The notes: generated by a model from the sequence alone, not told the origin. A stretch of 64,000 nucleotides of DNA from Sphingobacteriales bacterium (GCA_027483645.1 JAIXUD010000009.1:667831-731830); one strand, 5' to 3'. Shown: positions 44,088-54,193, counted from the stretch's first letter. Made by a program: numbers and translations.

Positions 44088-47000
44088 ATGAGATATATTT
44101 TACTGCTGTTGAGTTTATCTATTGGCCTGCACATTCAGGCGCAAACCATCACCAGCTTCCCTGCCGACCCGGCCGCCTTCTTGAAAGAGTTGGACAATTT
44201 TATGAACGCCACCAAACGTGACGATGCCAAAGTGGTAACGGAAAAATTCATGGCGCTCAACAAAGCCGGGAAGATAACACCAGACATGATTACGAAGGTG
44301 ATTGAAAATGGCAACGCCATGCTGGCCAGCAAGCTACGAGCGGCACCGCACTTTGTTGATTACCTAACCGCCGTAAACCTATATGCAGAAAGCGGCACCA
44401 CAGGCGATGTGTTTGGCAAGTGGTCGGGCATACTTAATGACGTTATCAAACTCCAGCGCAAAGGCAGCAGCAAAGAGTTTACGCAGTATATCGATTTCTC
44501 GGTGGGGCTTTTTAAGGAGAACGCCTTTTACTTCACCAAATCTAAAATGTGGAAGGCCAGCAGCAAAGTATATGAGCTGGGTTTTGCCAACGAAAAGCCT
44601 TTCGTGAAGTTTGCCAACACCGATATTATGGGTATTTCTAGTGCAGACACAGTGTTTGTATTTGGCACTTCGGGCACTTACTATCCTTTGGATGAACTTT
44701 GGGAAGGTGACAAAGGCAAGGTAAACTGGGTAAAAGTGGGCCTACCTGCCGACCAAGTTTATGCCGAATTGAAAGGCTACAAAATACCCATGGACAAGGC
44801 GGATTATACCGTGGATAGCGTAACATTCTACAACAAAACCTACTTCGATTTTGGCCTGCAAGGTTCGTTTAAAGATCGCTTGACCGCCCAAAAATCGATG
44901 ACTGGCTTCCCAAATTTCGTTTCGTACCGTAAGGATTTGCCTATCAAAAATCTTGGCCCTAACATTCAGTACTTGGGTGGTTTTGCCATGGAAGGCTCTC
45001 AGATTGTTGGCGGTGGCGACAGTTTGAACAAGGCTACTTTGATTTTTACGCAAGATAATGGCCGCAAATCTGTAGAGGTGAAATCGAGCTATATCGTTAT
45101 CAAAACCAATGATGAGCTTACCGCTAATAGCGCGGAGGTATCCATTTTCGTGGGCAAGGATTCCATTTATCATCCTGGCCTTACCATTAAGTACAAAATG
45201 CAAAAGCGAGAGCTGGCTTTTTATACCGGGGATGACGGAGTCGCGGCCAGTGCTTTCTATGATTCGTACCACCGCCACGAGTTTAATGCCGAGGCTATTG
45301 TATGGAACCTGAATGAGCCTAACCTGCAGATAAAAATGATGAGCGGCGCGGGCAAAAACCCGATGGCCGTTACTTCTTACGACTACTTTAGGAAAGGTGA
45401 GCTAGAGGTATACCAAGGGGCAATGGACTTCAACCCCATTTCGTTGATTAAAATATATTGCGACGAAACCAACTCCCGCGACTTCTATGCCGAATCGTTG
45501 GCGAAGAGGATGAATAAAAGTTATACCACCAACACTATTATACGCCTACTATACAAGCTGGTGGAAGATGGGTTCATCTACTATGATAAAATTACGGATG
45601 TGGTAACGGTGAAAGACAAGGTGTTCAACTACGTGCTTTCCAATGCCGATAAAATTGACCACGACGTTATCAAGTTTAACTCCTACAGCACGAAAAACAA
45701 CGCCACGCTTAGCTTGGATACATTTGATATGACCGTTACTGGCGTGAGCATGATTGTACTGAGCGACTCGCAAGATGTGCGCATTTTCCCTGGTGACAGC
45801 ATCGACTTACGACTGCAGAAAGGTCAGGACATGGCCTTTTCCAACATTGTAATGGCTGGTATTGTTGACTTTGTCGGCGAGGGCTTTTTCTTTGAGTATG
45901 ACTCTTTTAAAATTGATCTGACCGACCTTGCCGCGGCTACCATTAACGTGCCTACGGGCGAAAGGGATAAAGACGGCGACGGCATTTTCATACCGCTTCG
46001 TTCCAAAATTGAGGGCCTTACAGGATACTTGAACATCGCACAGCCAAACAACAAGGCAGGTATGAAGCCAGCGGCCAATTACCCCATCTTTACCAACCGG
46101 AAGAAATCATACGTATACTACTCGCAAGATACTATCCACTACGGCGCATATACCCGCGACAGCTTCTTTTTCGAGCTCGATCCGTTTCAACTCGATAGTC
46201 TTATCAGCTTCAACCCCTACCAAACCGATTTGGGCGGTAGGCTATACTCACACAGCATCTTCCCTACTTTCGATGAGAAACTAAAGATTCAGGATGACCT
46301 TTCACTCGGTTTTCACCGGGTTACTCCAGCTAAAGGTTTTGCCCTTTACAAAGGCAAAGGCACGTATACCGACAGCATCATGCTCAGCAACACGGGCTTG
46401 CGCGGTAAGGGTAAGGTGGACTACTTGTTTACCAGTTTCAACTCGCAAGATATCCTCTTCTTCCCTGATTCGTTGGATGCCATTACGGACTCCTTCAACA
46501 TGAAGAAGACCACTTACAAGGGCTTTACTTACCCGTTGGTGGCAGGTTTTGATAATGCCATCCACTGGATACCTTATGGCGACAGTATGTACATCAAAAT
46601 GCGAACCGTACCGTTTGTAATGTACGAGGAAGGCAGTTCGCTAAAAGGAAACCTGCTACTTACCGACAAGGGCTTGAAAGGCGATGGCCGATTCGAGTTT
46701 AAGGAGGCGGTACTAGCTTCTACACAGTTTAACTTCCAGAGCGAATCGATGAGCTCAGATACCATGAGCATGCAGATTAAATCAATTGGTGACGATAGGG
46801 TAACCTTCAACACGCCAAACGTGAGCGGCAATGTGGATTTCGTGAAACGGCAAGGCCAGTTTAAGGCAAACGACTTGAACATCCCTACCGACTTTAGCAA
46901 CAACTACTACAAAACGGAAATCAACGAGTTCTTCTGGGATATGGACAAAAATATCCTCGACTTTAAAGCCCCTCCGGGAAGCGAAGGTGCTACTTTCGTA

Positions 47001-49001
47001 TCCACCAAAAGCGACCAAGATTCGTTGAAATTCCTAGGTAAGCGTGGCATATTTGATATGACCAGCTCCATCATAGAGGTTACCGGCGTGCCTGAAGTGC
47101 GCGTGGCCGATGCCAGCATCATCCCCGATAGCGGCAAGGTGGTTATTGAGCCAGGCGGCTTGCTGCGTAAGCTCACCAACGCGGTAGTGATAGCTGATAC
47201 AGCGAACAAATCGCACCGCCTATACAAAGCCGATTTGATTATAGAAAGCAAAAAAAGCTACAAGGGCAGTGGCTTGTACGATTACACCTATGGCAAAACC
47301 AAGCCACAGCCTATCTTCTTCAGCAACATACAAGTGAAGGACGAAACAGGCAAGCGTAAGCGCGTTTTCCTGAAAACGTATGCCGATACCGATATACCAG
47401 ATACCACCGGCTTTATGCTGAACGACGGTTTTGCCTTTAAAGGCAAGGCTAAATTAGAAGCCGAATTGAAGAACCTAATGTTTGATGGCTTTGGCAAACT
47501 AACGTTACTTGACCCGCGCTTGGGCGAACAATATTGGTTCACGTTCGTGGATTCCATCGACCCGAATAACGCCATCATACACTACGACAAGGTATATAGC
47601 GACAAGCAAGACACGCTTACCGTGGGCATATACTACGACCCGCTGGATACCGTGAGCTTCTACCCAACCTTGATGCAACCGATGCACAACCCGAACGACT
47701 TCCCTACCCTGCAGGTAAAAGGTGTGGCGAAGTACGACGACTTGGTGAAAATCTACCGCTTCGGCAATGAAGAGCGCTTGGATAACAAGAGCGCGTTTGG
47801 CACTACGCTTACTTATGATACCAAGAACCAGTTAGTAAAAGGCGAGGGCAAAATGAACTTCCCGCTCAATTTTAACCCATTAAAGTTGATTACCTCTGGC
47901 AATGTGGTACACCGCATAGATTCCAACAAATTCGAGTTTACCACCACTATTGGCTTGGACTTGATAATGGACAAAGCCTTGCTGGAAATGTTTGCCCGCG
48001 ATGTAATTGCCTTTAGCTTCGATAAGCCGAATGCCGACTACAGTGCCGATTTCTTCGAGAACTCCCTGAGCAACCTCATGGACAAAAACAAGGCGAAGAA
48101 AACCATTGACGACATGCGCAAAACCGGCGTGTTCGAAAAACCTAAAGAACTGAACACCAGCTTGGTGATAAGCAACGTGAAGCTGATTTATGACGAGTAT
48201 TACCAAATCTTCCGTTCCGAAGGGCCGATAACTGTTTCGTATATTGGCGAAGCTGGCGTGCACAAGCAGCTTACTGGCTACATTGAGTTCGGTATGAGGC
48301 AGAACAATGACTTCTTCAACATCTACTTCGAGAGCACTTTTGACGACTGGTACTTCCTTACGTACAACAACAAAACATTGCAAATTGCCTCTAGTAAAGA
48401 AGACTTTAACAAACTGCTGGCTGTAATACCAGCCGAAAAACGCCAGGTTAAACAGCCTAACAATAGCTTTTATTTTTACACAATCAGCAACTTTGGGGCG
48501 ATGCAAGCGTTTATTGATAGGATGAACAAAATTGCCAGTGGAGTGAGGGTGGATTTGGACCTATTCCCTAGCGACGAGGAAATGCTTGAAGATGAACTGG
48601 ACGAGTTGCGCAGGCAATTGCTAGAAGAAGAGCTTATGAACGTGCCTGATGATGAGGAGCCTATTTATGAAGAAGAAGGCGACGCACCAAACTACGTAGA
48701 CCCTAGGCCGAAGGACAACACCCCGCCGCCAGCGGATTTGGAAGAGCCTTCTGACGAGGAGGAGCCGAAAGGAGAAGACCCTAGCGATGTGGAGCCAACA
48801 GACGAAGAGCCGGTAACCCCTGACCCGAAAAAAGACAAAAAGAAAAAGAGCAAAGAAGAGGCACCTGAAGAAGGCACCGAGCCTGATGGTGAAGGGGCTG
48901 GAACCGAAGCTGAGCCAGCCAAAGAGGAAAATACCGTACCGGCAGAAATACTGGAGTGGGAACAAAACCAAGGGAAGAAGAAGAAGAAAAAAGACGAATA
49001 G
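44088..49001 (+). CDS. Giant exported protein of unknown function
   Basis: A 1637-residue protein with a signal peptide (MRYILLLLSLSIGLHIQAQT). It is beta-rich throughout, with many FxxKxxxxYPLxxG- and DSxxF-type strands. I recognise no enzymatic motif. It has no T9SS sorting domain. The last ~115 residues are low complexity: first very acidic with prolines (DDEEP, EEEGDAP), then Lys/Glu-rich, ending in KKKKKKDE. Similar large orphan proteins occur in Bacteroidota. It follows prmA by 58 nt and precedes a methyltransferase by 14 nt, so part of the same transcript is likely. Confidence 0.85.
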   Translation: MRYILLLLSLSIGLHIQAQTITSFPADPAAFLKELDNFMNATKRDDAKVVTEKFMALNKAGKITPDMITKVIENGNAMLASKLRAAPHFVDYLTAVNLYAESGTTGDVFGKWSGILNDVIKLQRKGSSKEFTQYIDFSVGLFKENAFYFTKSKMWKASSKVYELGFANEKPFVKFANTDIMGISSADTVFVFGTSGTYYPLDELWEGDKGKVNWVKVGLPADQVYAELKGYKIPMDKADYTVDSVTFYNKTYFDFGLQGSFKDRLTAQKSMTGFPNFVSYRKDLPIKNLGPNIQYLGGFAMEGSQIVGGGDSLNKATLIFTQDNGRKSVEVKSSYIVIKTNDELTANSAEVSIFVGKDSIYHPGLTIKYKMQKRELAFYTGDDGVAASAFYDSYHRHEFNAEAIVWNLNEPNLQIKMMSGAGKNPMAVTSYDYFRKGELEVYQGAMDFNPISLIKIYCDETNSRDFYAESLAKRMNKSYTTNTIIRLLYKLVEDGFIYYDKITDVVTVKDKVFNYVLSNADKIDHDVIKFNSYSTKNNATLSLDTFDMTVTGVSMIVLSDSQDVRIFPGDSIDLRLQKGQDMAFSNIVMAGIVDFVGEGFFFEYDSFKIDLTDLAAATINVPTGERDKDGDGIFIPLRSKIEGLTGYLNIAQPNNKAGMKPAANYPIFTNRKKSYVYYSQDTIHYGAYTRDSFFFELDPFQLDSLISFNPYQTDLGGRLYSHSIFPTFDEKLKIQDDLSLGFHRVTPAKGFALYKGKGTYTDSIMLSNTGLRGKGKVDYLFTSFNSQDILFFPDSLDAITDSFNMKKTTYKGFTYPLVAGFDNAIHWIPYGDSMYIKMRTVPFVMYEEGSSLKGNLLLTDKGLKGDGRFEFKEAVLASTQFNFQSESMSSDTMSMQIKSIGDDRVTFNTPNVSGNVDFVKRQGQFKANDLNIPTDFSNNYYKTEINEFFWDMDKNILDFKAPPGSEGATFVSTKSDQDSLKFLGKRGIFDMTSSIIEVTGVPEVRVADASIIPDSGKVVIEPGGLLRKLTNAVVIADTANKSHRLYKADLIIESKKSYKGSGLYDYTYGKTKPQPIFFSNIQVKDETGKRKRVFLKTYADTDIPDTTGFMLNDGFAFKGKAKLEAELKNLMFDGFGKLTLLDPRLGEQYWFTFVDSIDPNNAIIHYDKVYSDKQDTLTVGIYYDPLDTVSFYPTLMQPMHNPNDFPTLQVKGVAKYDDLVKIYRFGNEERLDNKSAFGTTLTYDTKNQLVKGEGKMNFPLNFNPLKLITSGNVVHRIDSNKFEFTTTIGLDLIMDKALLEMFARDVIAFSFDKPNADYSADFFENSLSNLMDKNKAKKTIDDMRKTGVFEKPKELNTSLVISNVKLIYDEYYQIFRSEGPITVSYIGEAGVHKQLTGYIEFGMRQNNDFFNIYFESTFDDWYFLTYNNKTLQIASSKEDFNKLLAVIPAEKRQVKQPNNSFYFYTISNFGAMQAFIDRMNKIASGVRVDLDLFPSDEEMLEDELDELRRQLLEEELMNVPDDEEPIYEEEGDAPNYVDPRPKDNTPPPADLEEPSDEEEPKGEDPSDVEPTDEEPVTPDPKKDKKKKSKEEAPEEGTEPDGEGAGTEAEPAKEENTVPAEILEWEQNQGKKKKKKDE

Positions 49002-49015
49002 ACACTGTGTGACGA

Positions 49016-49678
49016 ATGATACTGAAACTGTTGAGCTACATTATTGAGATACCCATTGAGACCCGAAATAGCGACCACAGCCCTAAACTAAGGGTAACTT
49101 TGAAAAGAGGCCGGTACGCCTTGGGAACGAACAATGTATATTACTCGCACGAAGACCAATACTCTTCGTTTAAGCAAGCGTTTGCGCAACTGCAGCCCAC
49201 CCAGCGAGATACCAATAGGGTACTGGTGCTTGGCTATGGCCTTGGCAGCATACCACACATATTGCACAAGCACCACAATATTGGCGCGCATTACACTGCA
49301 GTAGATATTGACCCAGTTGTGGTGGGCATGGCACAGCGGTACGGCAATTTACCCAATGATAGTGTGGTGCATTGGATCAATAGCGACGCCCTATCTTACG
49401 TTACCTACAGCAACGAGCAGTACGATTTAATATGCATGGATGTATTTGTGGATGACACGATACCAGAGGCGTTCCTAAGAATGGAGTTTTTGATCGAGGC
49501 CGTAAAGTTGCTAAAGCCAGGAGGCAAATTCTTGTTTAGCCACCTTACTAGCACCCCTGCGCGGCAAGCCAAAGCTAAAAATTACCTAGAAGACGTTTTC
49601 AAAAGTGTTTTTCCTAATGCTACCTATATTGATACGGAAGCGGGTAATTGGGTATTGGTGGGGGAAAAAAATGTGTAG
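49016..49678 (+). CDS. Spermidine-synthase-like methyltransferase
   Basis: A 220-residue protein with a SAM/decarboxy-SAM binding fold: VLVLGYGLGSIPHIL (motif I, ~65-80), ADIDPVV-like YTAVDIDPVVVGMAQRYG, then LICMDVFVDDTIPEAFL and LKPGGKFLFSHLT. This fits the spermidine-synthase-like group of small methyltransferases rather than a full SpeE (no N-terminal tetramer domain). It starts 14 nt after the giant gene. Substrate unknown. Confidence 0.82.
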   Translation: MILKLLSYIIEIPIETRNSDHSPKLRVTLKRGRYALGTNNVYYSHEDQYSSFKQAFAQLQPTQRDTNRVLVLGYGLGSIPHILHKHHNIGAHYTAVDIDPVVVGMAQRYGNLPNDSVVHWINSDALSYVTYSNEQYDLICMDVFVDDTIPEAFLRMEFLIEAVKLLKPGGKFLFSHLTSTPARQAKAKNYLEDVFKSVFPNATYIDTEAGNWVLVGEKNV

Positions 49679-49692
49679 AATTATAGGTTATT

Positions 49693-49700
49693 TAACTTTG
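49693..49700 (+). promoter_or_regulatory. Possible -7 box before the 489-residue exported protein
   Basis: TAACTTTG matches TAnnTTTG, 45 nt before the ATG. No fitting -33 element is visible. Confidence 0.3.
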
Positions 49701-49745
49701 TTTCCTACTTTTATATCCGCAAGCTAACTAAAATTAAAAAGGGTT

Positions 49746-51215
49746 ATGAAACTTAAGCTATCACTAGCGTTGGTGCTTCTTTGTGCCATATTTACTACCA
49801 GTGCTCAATCGTTCAAAGTAAAATGGGGGCCTGAGTATAAAAAAGAAGGGGGTTTGTTTTCAATCGACTACCTGCTGGGCAACGACGGAAAGCATTTCTA
49901 TGCCTTGAGCAGCCCACTCGGCAATGCCAAGTTGCAGAAGTATGATTATAACTGCAAACTAATTTCCTCTACTCCATTTGAATTGGAAACTGGTAAGGGA
50001 AAAGCATCAATAAGCGATATGATTCGCTTGGGTGCCAAAACCTTTATACTACTTACCAGCCGCGACAAGAAAGCTGATATAGAGAACTACTACTACACTG
50101 AAATGAAAAATGGCAGTTTTAATAAGACCATCAAGAATTTCTATGCACTACCATTTGAGTTTGACCTGGTGGGCGGCAGTTTCAAGAAAAGTCCTAAAGG
50201 CAATTACATGGCCGTATTGGTAAATAGCAGGGGCAAAAACAAGGAAGAGGTGATGAAAGCTATTGTGTTTGATGACAACCTGAAGCTGGTCTGGGAAAAA
50301 ACGATACCCTTAAAAATAAAGGATAAAAACATCTCTCTTGAAACCTATATAGTAGATAATAATGGCGATATGTTTCTATCAGCCAGGCATTTTGATTCTG
50401 ATGAGGCTTACAAAAAAGGCTTACCAAAGTTTAAATACATAGTGTACAGGATAACTCCTACTGAGTTTATCAATACGGTTATAGACCTAGGTGATGGCAC
50501 AGCGCCGTGGGATGCCGGTCTGTTTCCTTCTAACGGTGGTGTGTATATCGGTGGTTTCTATACCAAAACCAGCACTCCGAGAGGTAGCGCCGATGGCGTG
50601 TTTGTAAGCGAAGTGACTAATGGCAAAGCCAAATCAAATTCTTACCCGTTTACTGAGGAATTTTTGGAAGGCCTACAAACCAAAAAGCAGGATAAAAAAG
50701 ATGAGGGCATAAGCAGGTTTAACATTGATTATTTGGTATTGCTAGCAGACGGTAGCCTATCGTTTATTGCCGAAAAATACTATATAACCACCCACACGGT
50801 AAGCAATGGAAAAACCACCACCACTTACTATGTATACCATAGCGAAGAAATTGTGGTTCCGCGGTTTAACAGTGATGGTAAGCTTATTGTAATGGAGAAG
50901 GTAGATAAGGTGTTTTCTTCAAGAAGCCCCATCATTGTATCGTACTCTTACTTTGTTAAGGATAACAATATTGCCTTGGTATACAACGACTTTAAAACCC
51001 GTGACGAGCGCAAGTCTTCTGGTAAAGGCCGTGCCATCTACACTGATATATCTTACCTATCAGGTACAGGCAAAGTAAAAACAGAGAACATATTTACCAG
51101 CAAAGACGTAGATAAATACTACATACCATCAGCCAGCATGGACCTCGGTAATGGTAGCCACGTAATAAAAGCCATTAGAGGCAAGACCTACGTATATGGC
51201 ATCATTACGCCATGA
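49746..51215 (+). CDS. Exported protein of unknown function
   Basis: A 489-residue protein with a signal peptide (MKLKLSLALVLLCAIFTTSAQS). The rest is a repetitive pattern of beta strands (KFYALSSPLGNAKLQKYDY, GDMFLSARHFDSD, GGVYIGGFYTKTS) that suggests a beta-propeller. I recognise no known domain name or catalytic motif and see no sorting domain. Its own promoter box and a strong downstream terminator suggest a single-gene unit. Confidence 0.8.
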   Translation: MKLKLSLALVLLCAIFTTSAQSFKVKWGPEYKKEGGLFSIDYLLGNDGKHFYALSSPLGNAKLQKYDYNCKLISSTPFELETGKGKASISDMIRLGAKTFILLTSRDKKADIENYYYTEMKNGSFNKTIKNFYALPFEFDLVGGSFKKSPKGNYMAVLVNSRGKNKEEVMKAIVFDDNLKLVWEKTIPLKIKDKNISLETYIVDNNGDMFLSARHFDSDEAYKKGLPKFKYIVYRITPTEFINTVIDLGDGTAPWDAGLFPSNGGVYIGGFYTKTSTPRGSADGVFVSEVTNGKAKSNSYPFTEEFLEGLQTKKQDKKDEGISRFNIDYLVLLADGSLSFIAEKYYITTHTVSNGKTTTTYYVYHSEEIVVPRFNSDGKLIVMEKVDKVFSSRSPIIVSYSYFVKDNNIALVYNDFKTRDERKSSGKGRAIYTDISYLSGTGKVKTENIFTSKDVDKYYIPSASMDLGNGSHVIKAIRGKTYVYGIITP

Positions 51216-51251
51216 TTGCTCAATACTGAACATTTGGTTGAAACGTGATGT

Positions 51252-51290
51252 GAGGCTGTCTCGTAACTCGAGGCAGCCTCTTCTTTGTTT
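51252..51290 (+). terminator. Intrinsic terminator of the exported-protein gene
   Basis: The stem GAGGCTGTCTCG (51252-51263) / CGAGGCAGCCTC (51269-51280) with a 5-nt loop is followed by TTCTTTGTTT. It lies 37 nt after the stop codon. Confidence 0.85.
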
Positions 51291-51445
51291 AAGCACTATC
51301 CTACAAAAGCATCTAGGTACAAACGATTCGACAGGCTTTATATTCTATTTTGACTGAGCCTCATTCGGGTATTAAGTAGGCTACACTCAATGCTTGATAC
51401 TAGAGGATTTTATCCTGAGCTTTTGCTGAAAGACACTACTTGATA

Positions 51446-52096
51446 CTATAAGAAAAGGCCATCCTTCATTACCAATTTCCTATCGGCCATATTGGCTAGG
51501 TCTTGATTATGGGTAACAATAACGAAGGTTTGGCCCAGCTCATCGCGCAGGCGGAAGAAGAGTTGGTGCAGATCGCGGCTGTTGTCGCTATCTAGGTTAC
51601 CGCTCGGTTCGTCGGCAAGTACTATGGAGGGGTTATTGATAAGGGCACGGGCCACCGCTACGCGCTGCTGTTCGCCACCTGATAGCTCCCCCGGTTTGTG
51701 GGTGGCACGGGCTGCGAGGCCCAGCATATCCAGCAGTTTATGGGCTTTAGCCTCGGCTTCGGTTTGGCTCACTTTGGCTAGATAGGCGGGTATGCAAACA
51801 TTCTCCAGCGCCGTAAACTCCGGCAGCAAGTGGTGAAACTGAAATACAAATCCAATATGCTTATTACGGAAACGGGCAAGCGCATTGCCACGCAGTTTGC
51901 TTATCTCCTCGCCGTTAATCCACAGTTGGCCGCTATCGGGCTGGTCGAGTGTTCCAAGGATGTGCAGCAGTGTGCTCTTCCCCGCGCCTGATGAGCCCAC
52001 AATAGACACCACCTCACTCTTCGGTATATCCAGGTCAATGCCTTTCAATACCTTCAAGGCACCGTATGATTTCTGTAAATTTTGGGTCTTTAGCAT
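51446..52096 (-). CDS. LolD-type ABC transporter ATP-binding protein
   Basis: A 216-residue ATPase. It has Walker A GSSGAGKS (~34-42), signature [15 protein letters not shown] (~138-152), Walker [13 protein letters not shown] and switch His in VTHNQD. The sequence best fits the LolD/MacB/FtsE branch that works with FtsX-type permeases, for lipoprotein release or MacB-like export. No permease is adjacent, so it may serve a distant LolCE pair or the ATPase-less permeases at 16313-18965. Confidence 0.9.
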   Translation of the reverse strand: MLKTQNLQKSYGALKVLKGIDLDIPKSEVVSIVGSSGAGKSTLLHILGTLDQPDSGQLWINGEEISKLRGNALARFRNKHIGFVFQFHHLLPEFTALENVCIPAYLAKVSQTEAEAKAHKLLDMLGLAARATHKPGELSGGEQQRVAVARALINNPSIVLADEPSGNLDSDNSRDLHQLFFRLRDELGQTFVIVTHNQDLANMADRKLVMKDGLFL

Positions 52097-52106
52097 TGAG
52101 CAAAAT

Positions 52107-52143
52107 TAATGTACCAATGTGCAAATGTACCAATGTACCAATG
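52107..52143. repeat. Period-8 array, AATGTACC family
   Basis: AATGTACC, AATGTGCA, AATGTACC, AATGTACC, AATG in 8-nt register, just upstream of the LolD-type start codon. Its inverted partner is at 52257-52294. Confidence 0.7.
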
Positions 52144-52256
52144 AAAAACAAGATACTGATTTACCAATGCCTTAATTGCTCCTTTTTCTCCCTAAAACTA
52201 ACTTGCTTTCACTGCGCAAGTGCACTTTCACATTCTTACATCGCTACATTAAAATC

Positions 52257-52294
52257 ATTGGTACATTTGCACATTGATACATTAGCACATTAAT
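52257..52294. repeat. Period-8 array, inverted AATGTACC family
   Basis: ATTGGTAC, ATTTGCAC, ATTGATAC, ATTAGCAC, ATTAA in 8-nt register. It is the reverse complement in type of 52107-52143. Confidence 0.7.
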
Positions 52295-52301
52295 TGCAGC
52301 A

Positions 52302-52327
52302 ATACTTGATACTCACTACTTGATACT
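52302..52327. repeat. Heptad array, inverted GTATCAA family
   Basis: ATACTTG, ATACTCA, CTACTTG, ATACT in 7-nt register. It ends against the ATG at 52328. Confidence 0.6.
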
Positions 52328-52570
52328 ATGGAGTTTCGCAAATACAAAAATGGCCAAAGCTACTTCCGCATAACCGGCACGGAAGAAATGGATGAATTGA
52401 AACTGATGGGCAAATACTACAAAGTATACCACATAAAAGCCACCATACTGCCCGAGCGGGTGTTTATTGGCGACTTACTGGAACAGTACCACGAGTTTGC
52501 CGATGCCATCACCGAAGCAGAATATGAGCAGCTACTGCAATGGTGCAAGCAAAACCTAGAAGAGCTATAA
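52328..52570 (+). CDS. Small conserved-looking protein of unknown function
   Basis: An 80-residue soluble protein: strands MEFRKYKNGQSYFRITG, YYKVYHIKATILPERVFIGD, then a helix-rich end (YHEFADAITEAEYEQLLQWC, with the following KQNLEEL). The alternation is coding-like and a good bidirectional terminator follows. I do not recognise the family. A repeat array directly abuts its start codon, so the leader is unclear. Confidence 0.65.
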   Translation: MEFRKYKNGQSYFRITGTEEMDELKLMGKYYKVYHIKATILPERVFIGDLLEQYHEFADAITEAEYEQLLQWCKQNLEEL

Positions 52571-52576
52571 AAAAAC

Positions 52577-52607
52577 AATGGCCAAAGAGCGGTGCTCCTT
52601 GGCCATT
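52577..52607. terminator. Bidirectional intrinsic terminator
   Basis: AATGGCCAA...TTGGCCATT with an inner GAGC/GCTC, flanked by A-run and AATATTTT. It lies between two convergent genes (stops at 52570 and 52632). Confidence 0.85.
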
Positions 52608-52631
52608 AATATTTTAACAATTGGGTAGCGG

Positions 52632-53177
52632 TTACTTCTTTACGCCACCCTTAGTGTTGATGGTAAAGCTGTTAAAGAAGCCAGCTATGGCCGCATCATT
52701 TTGGTTAGCTGTAAGCGATGAAGCAGATAGCATGTAATACACATTGTCAATAACAATTACACGGTAAGCATAGGTATAATCGCCAATAATAAAGCTAGCG
52801 GCAAAGCCGTTTTGGCCCGCAGGTAAAGAACGCTTTTCAAGCACCAAGTCTTTACCCATTGTGGTTTTGTAGTAGTTCGCTTGGTCGGCTATCAATTTCA
52901 TAAGCCTGCTTTCTATTCCGGCATCCATTTTCTCGGTAAGTGTAAGCGGGTATATAGTAACCAAGCTAAAGTTGTATAGCAAACCTTGTTCATAAGCCAC
53001 CACCATCCGGTTGCCTTCGGTGCTTTTTTGCTCGCTGGTAGTATAGCCCTTCTGGAAACTGATGCCTACGGTATTAGCGGCAGGCTGGTAAGCTGGAGTA
53101 TTGAATGCTTTGGTTTGTGCATTTACCAATTGGCCAAGGCCTAAAAACGCAGTAAGGAAAAGAAGTTTTATTTTCAT
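52632..53177 (-). CDS. Exported protein of unknown function
   Basis: A 181-residue protein with a signal peptide (MKIKLLFLTAFLGLGQLVNA-QT). The mature part is beta-rich (VGISFQKGYTTSEQKSTEG, FIIGDYTYAYRVIVIDNVYY) and ends with a helix and TINTKGGVKK. I cannot assign a family. It converges on a small gene and shares a bidirectional terminator with it. Confidence 0.75.
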   Translation of the reverse strand: MKIKLLFLTAFLGLGQLVNAQTKAFNTPAYQPAANTVGISFQKGYTTSEQKSTEGNRMVVAYEQGLLYNFSLVTIYPLTLTEKMDAGIESRLMKLIADQANYYKTTMGKDLVLEKRSLPAGQNGFAASFIIGDYTYAYRVIVIDNVYYMLSASSLTANQNDAAIAGFFNSFTINTKGGVKK

Positions 53178-53249
53178 GGTGTGGATGTTTGAATTTGGGG
53201 TATTTGGAGTTTATACGTGCAATATTACAATTTAGCTGCAACTTAGTCA

Positions 53250-54035
53250 ATGAAAAATTTCACAGACCAACTCGGGCGAACCCTACAACTGCCCAACTAC
53301 CCACTACGGATAGTAAGTGTAGTGCCATCTCAAACCGAATTGTTGCATTATTTGGGGTTAGAAAATAAAGTAGTGGGCATTACAAAATTTTGCATACACC
53401 CTACAGAGTGGTTCCATACCAAGGCCCGGGTAGGTGGTACCAAAAAACTCGACTTTGACCGCATCCGCAGCCTTCGTCCCGACCTTATTATAGCCAACAA
53501 AGAAGAAAATGAACAAAGCCAGATTGAGGCCTTAATGAAACAATACCCGGTTTGGATAAGCGACATCAATAAGCTGACTGATGCGGTGGATATGATACAC
53601 GGAATTGGCAAGATAACCAATACACCTGCCCGAGCGCAACAATTGATATCCCAAGTACAACAAGGGTTTCAGGATATTGCACCATTACCCAGCACCCGCA
53701 CTGCCTATTTCATTTGGCGCAAACCCTGGATGGTGGCGGGGCACACCACTTACATTAACGACTTGATGCTGCGCTGCGGGATGGCAAATGTATTTGACAT
53801 CCATAACTCTCGCTACCCAGAAGTCACCAACGAGGATATAGCGGCCGCCAATCCGCAGCTGATATTGCTTTCATCAGAGCCTTACCCCTTTAAGGCCCTG
53901 CACATAGCAGAGCTACAAGCCCTCTGCCCACAAGCACGAGTGATGCTGGTGGATGGCGAGATGTTTAGTTGGTATGGTAGTAGGATGGTTGACGCTGCTG
54001 GGTATTTGAAGGGGTTGGTGGAAAAACTTCAATAG
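53250..54035 (+). CDS. BtuF-like helical-backbone metal/cobalamin-binding protein
   Basis: A 261-residue periplasmic-binding-protein-fold protein of the BtuF/TroA group: PLRIVSVVPSQTELLHYLGL, VGITKFCIHPTEW, VGGTKKLDFDRIRSLRPDLI, then a backbone helix and RYPEVTNEDIAAANPQLIL. Such proteins bind cobalamin or metal chelates for ABC uptake. No signal peptide is visible at this start and no transporter genes are adjacent, so export is uncertain. Confidence 0.82.
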   Translation: MKNFTDQLGRTLQLPNYPLRIVSVVPSQTELLHYLGLENKVVGITKFCIHPTEWFHTKARVGGTKKLDFDRIRSLRPDLIIANKEENEQSQIEALMKQYPVWISDINKLTDAVDMIHGIGKITNTPARAQQLISQVQQGFQDIAPLPSTRTAYFIWRKPWMVAGHTTYINDLMLRCGMANVFDIHNSRYPEVTNEDIAAANPQLILLSSEPYPFKALHIAELQALCPQARVMLVDGEMFSWYGSRMVDAAGYLKGLVEKLQ

Positions 54036-54193
54036 GATTTTTAATAGGTCCACACCAATCTTAAACTCTTCACATTGGTCATAAATGAGGGCAAGGTTTA
54101 TACGCTAAGGCTATCTCCAATACTCATGTTTGTGATTACGGGCTATGTTATTAACTTGACGTTTAACACAATTTTAACACGAAAAATCATTTC

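Noticed and set aside
47880..48506. 208-codon frame opposite the giant exported protein
   Set aside because: Shadow of a coding sequence with a full sense frame; no motifs.
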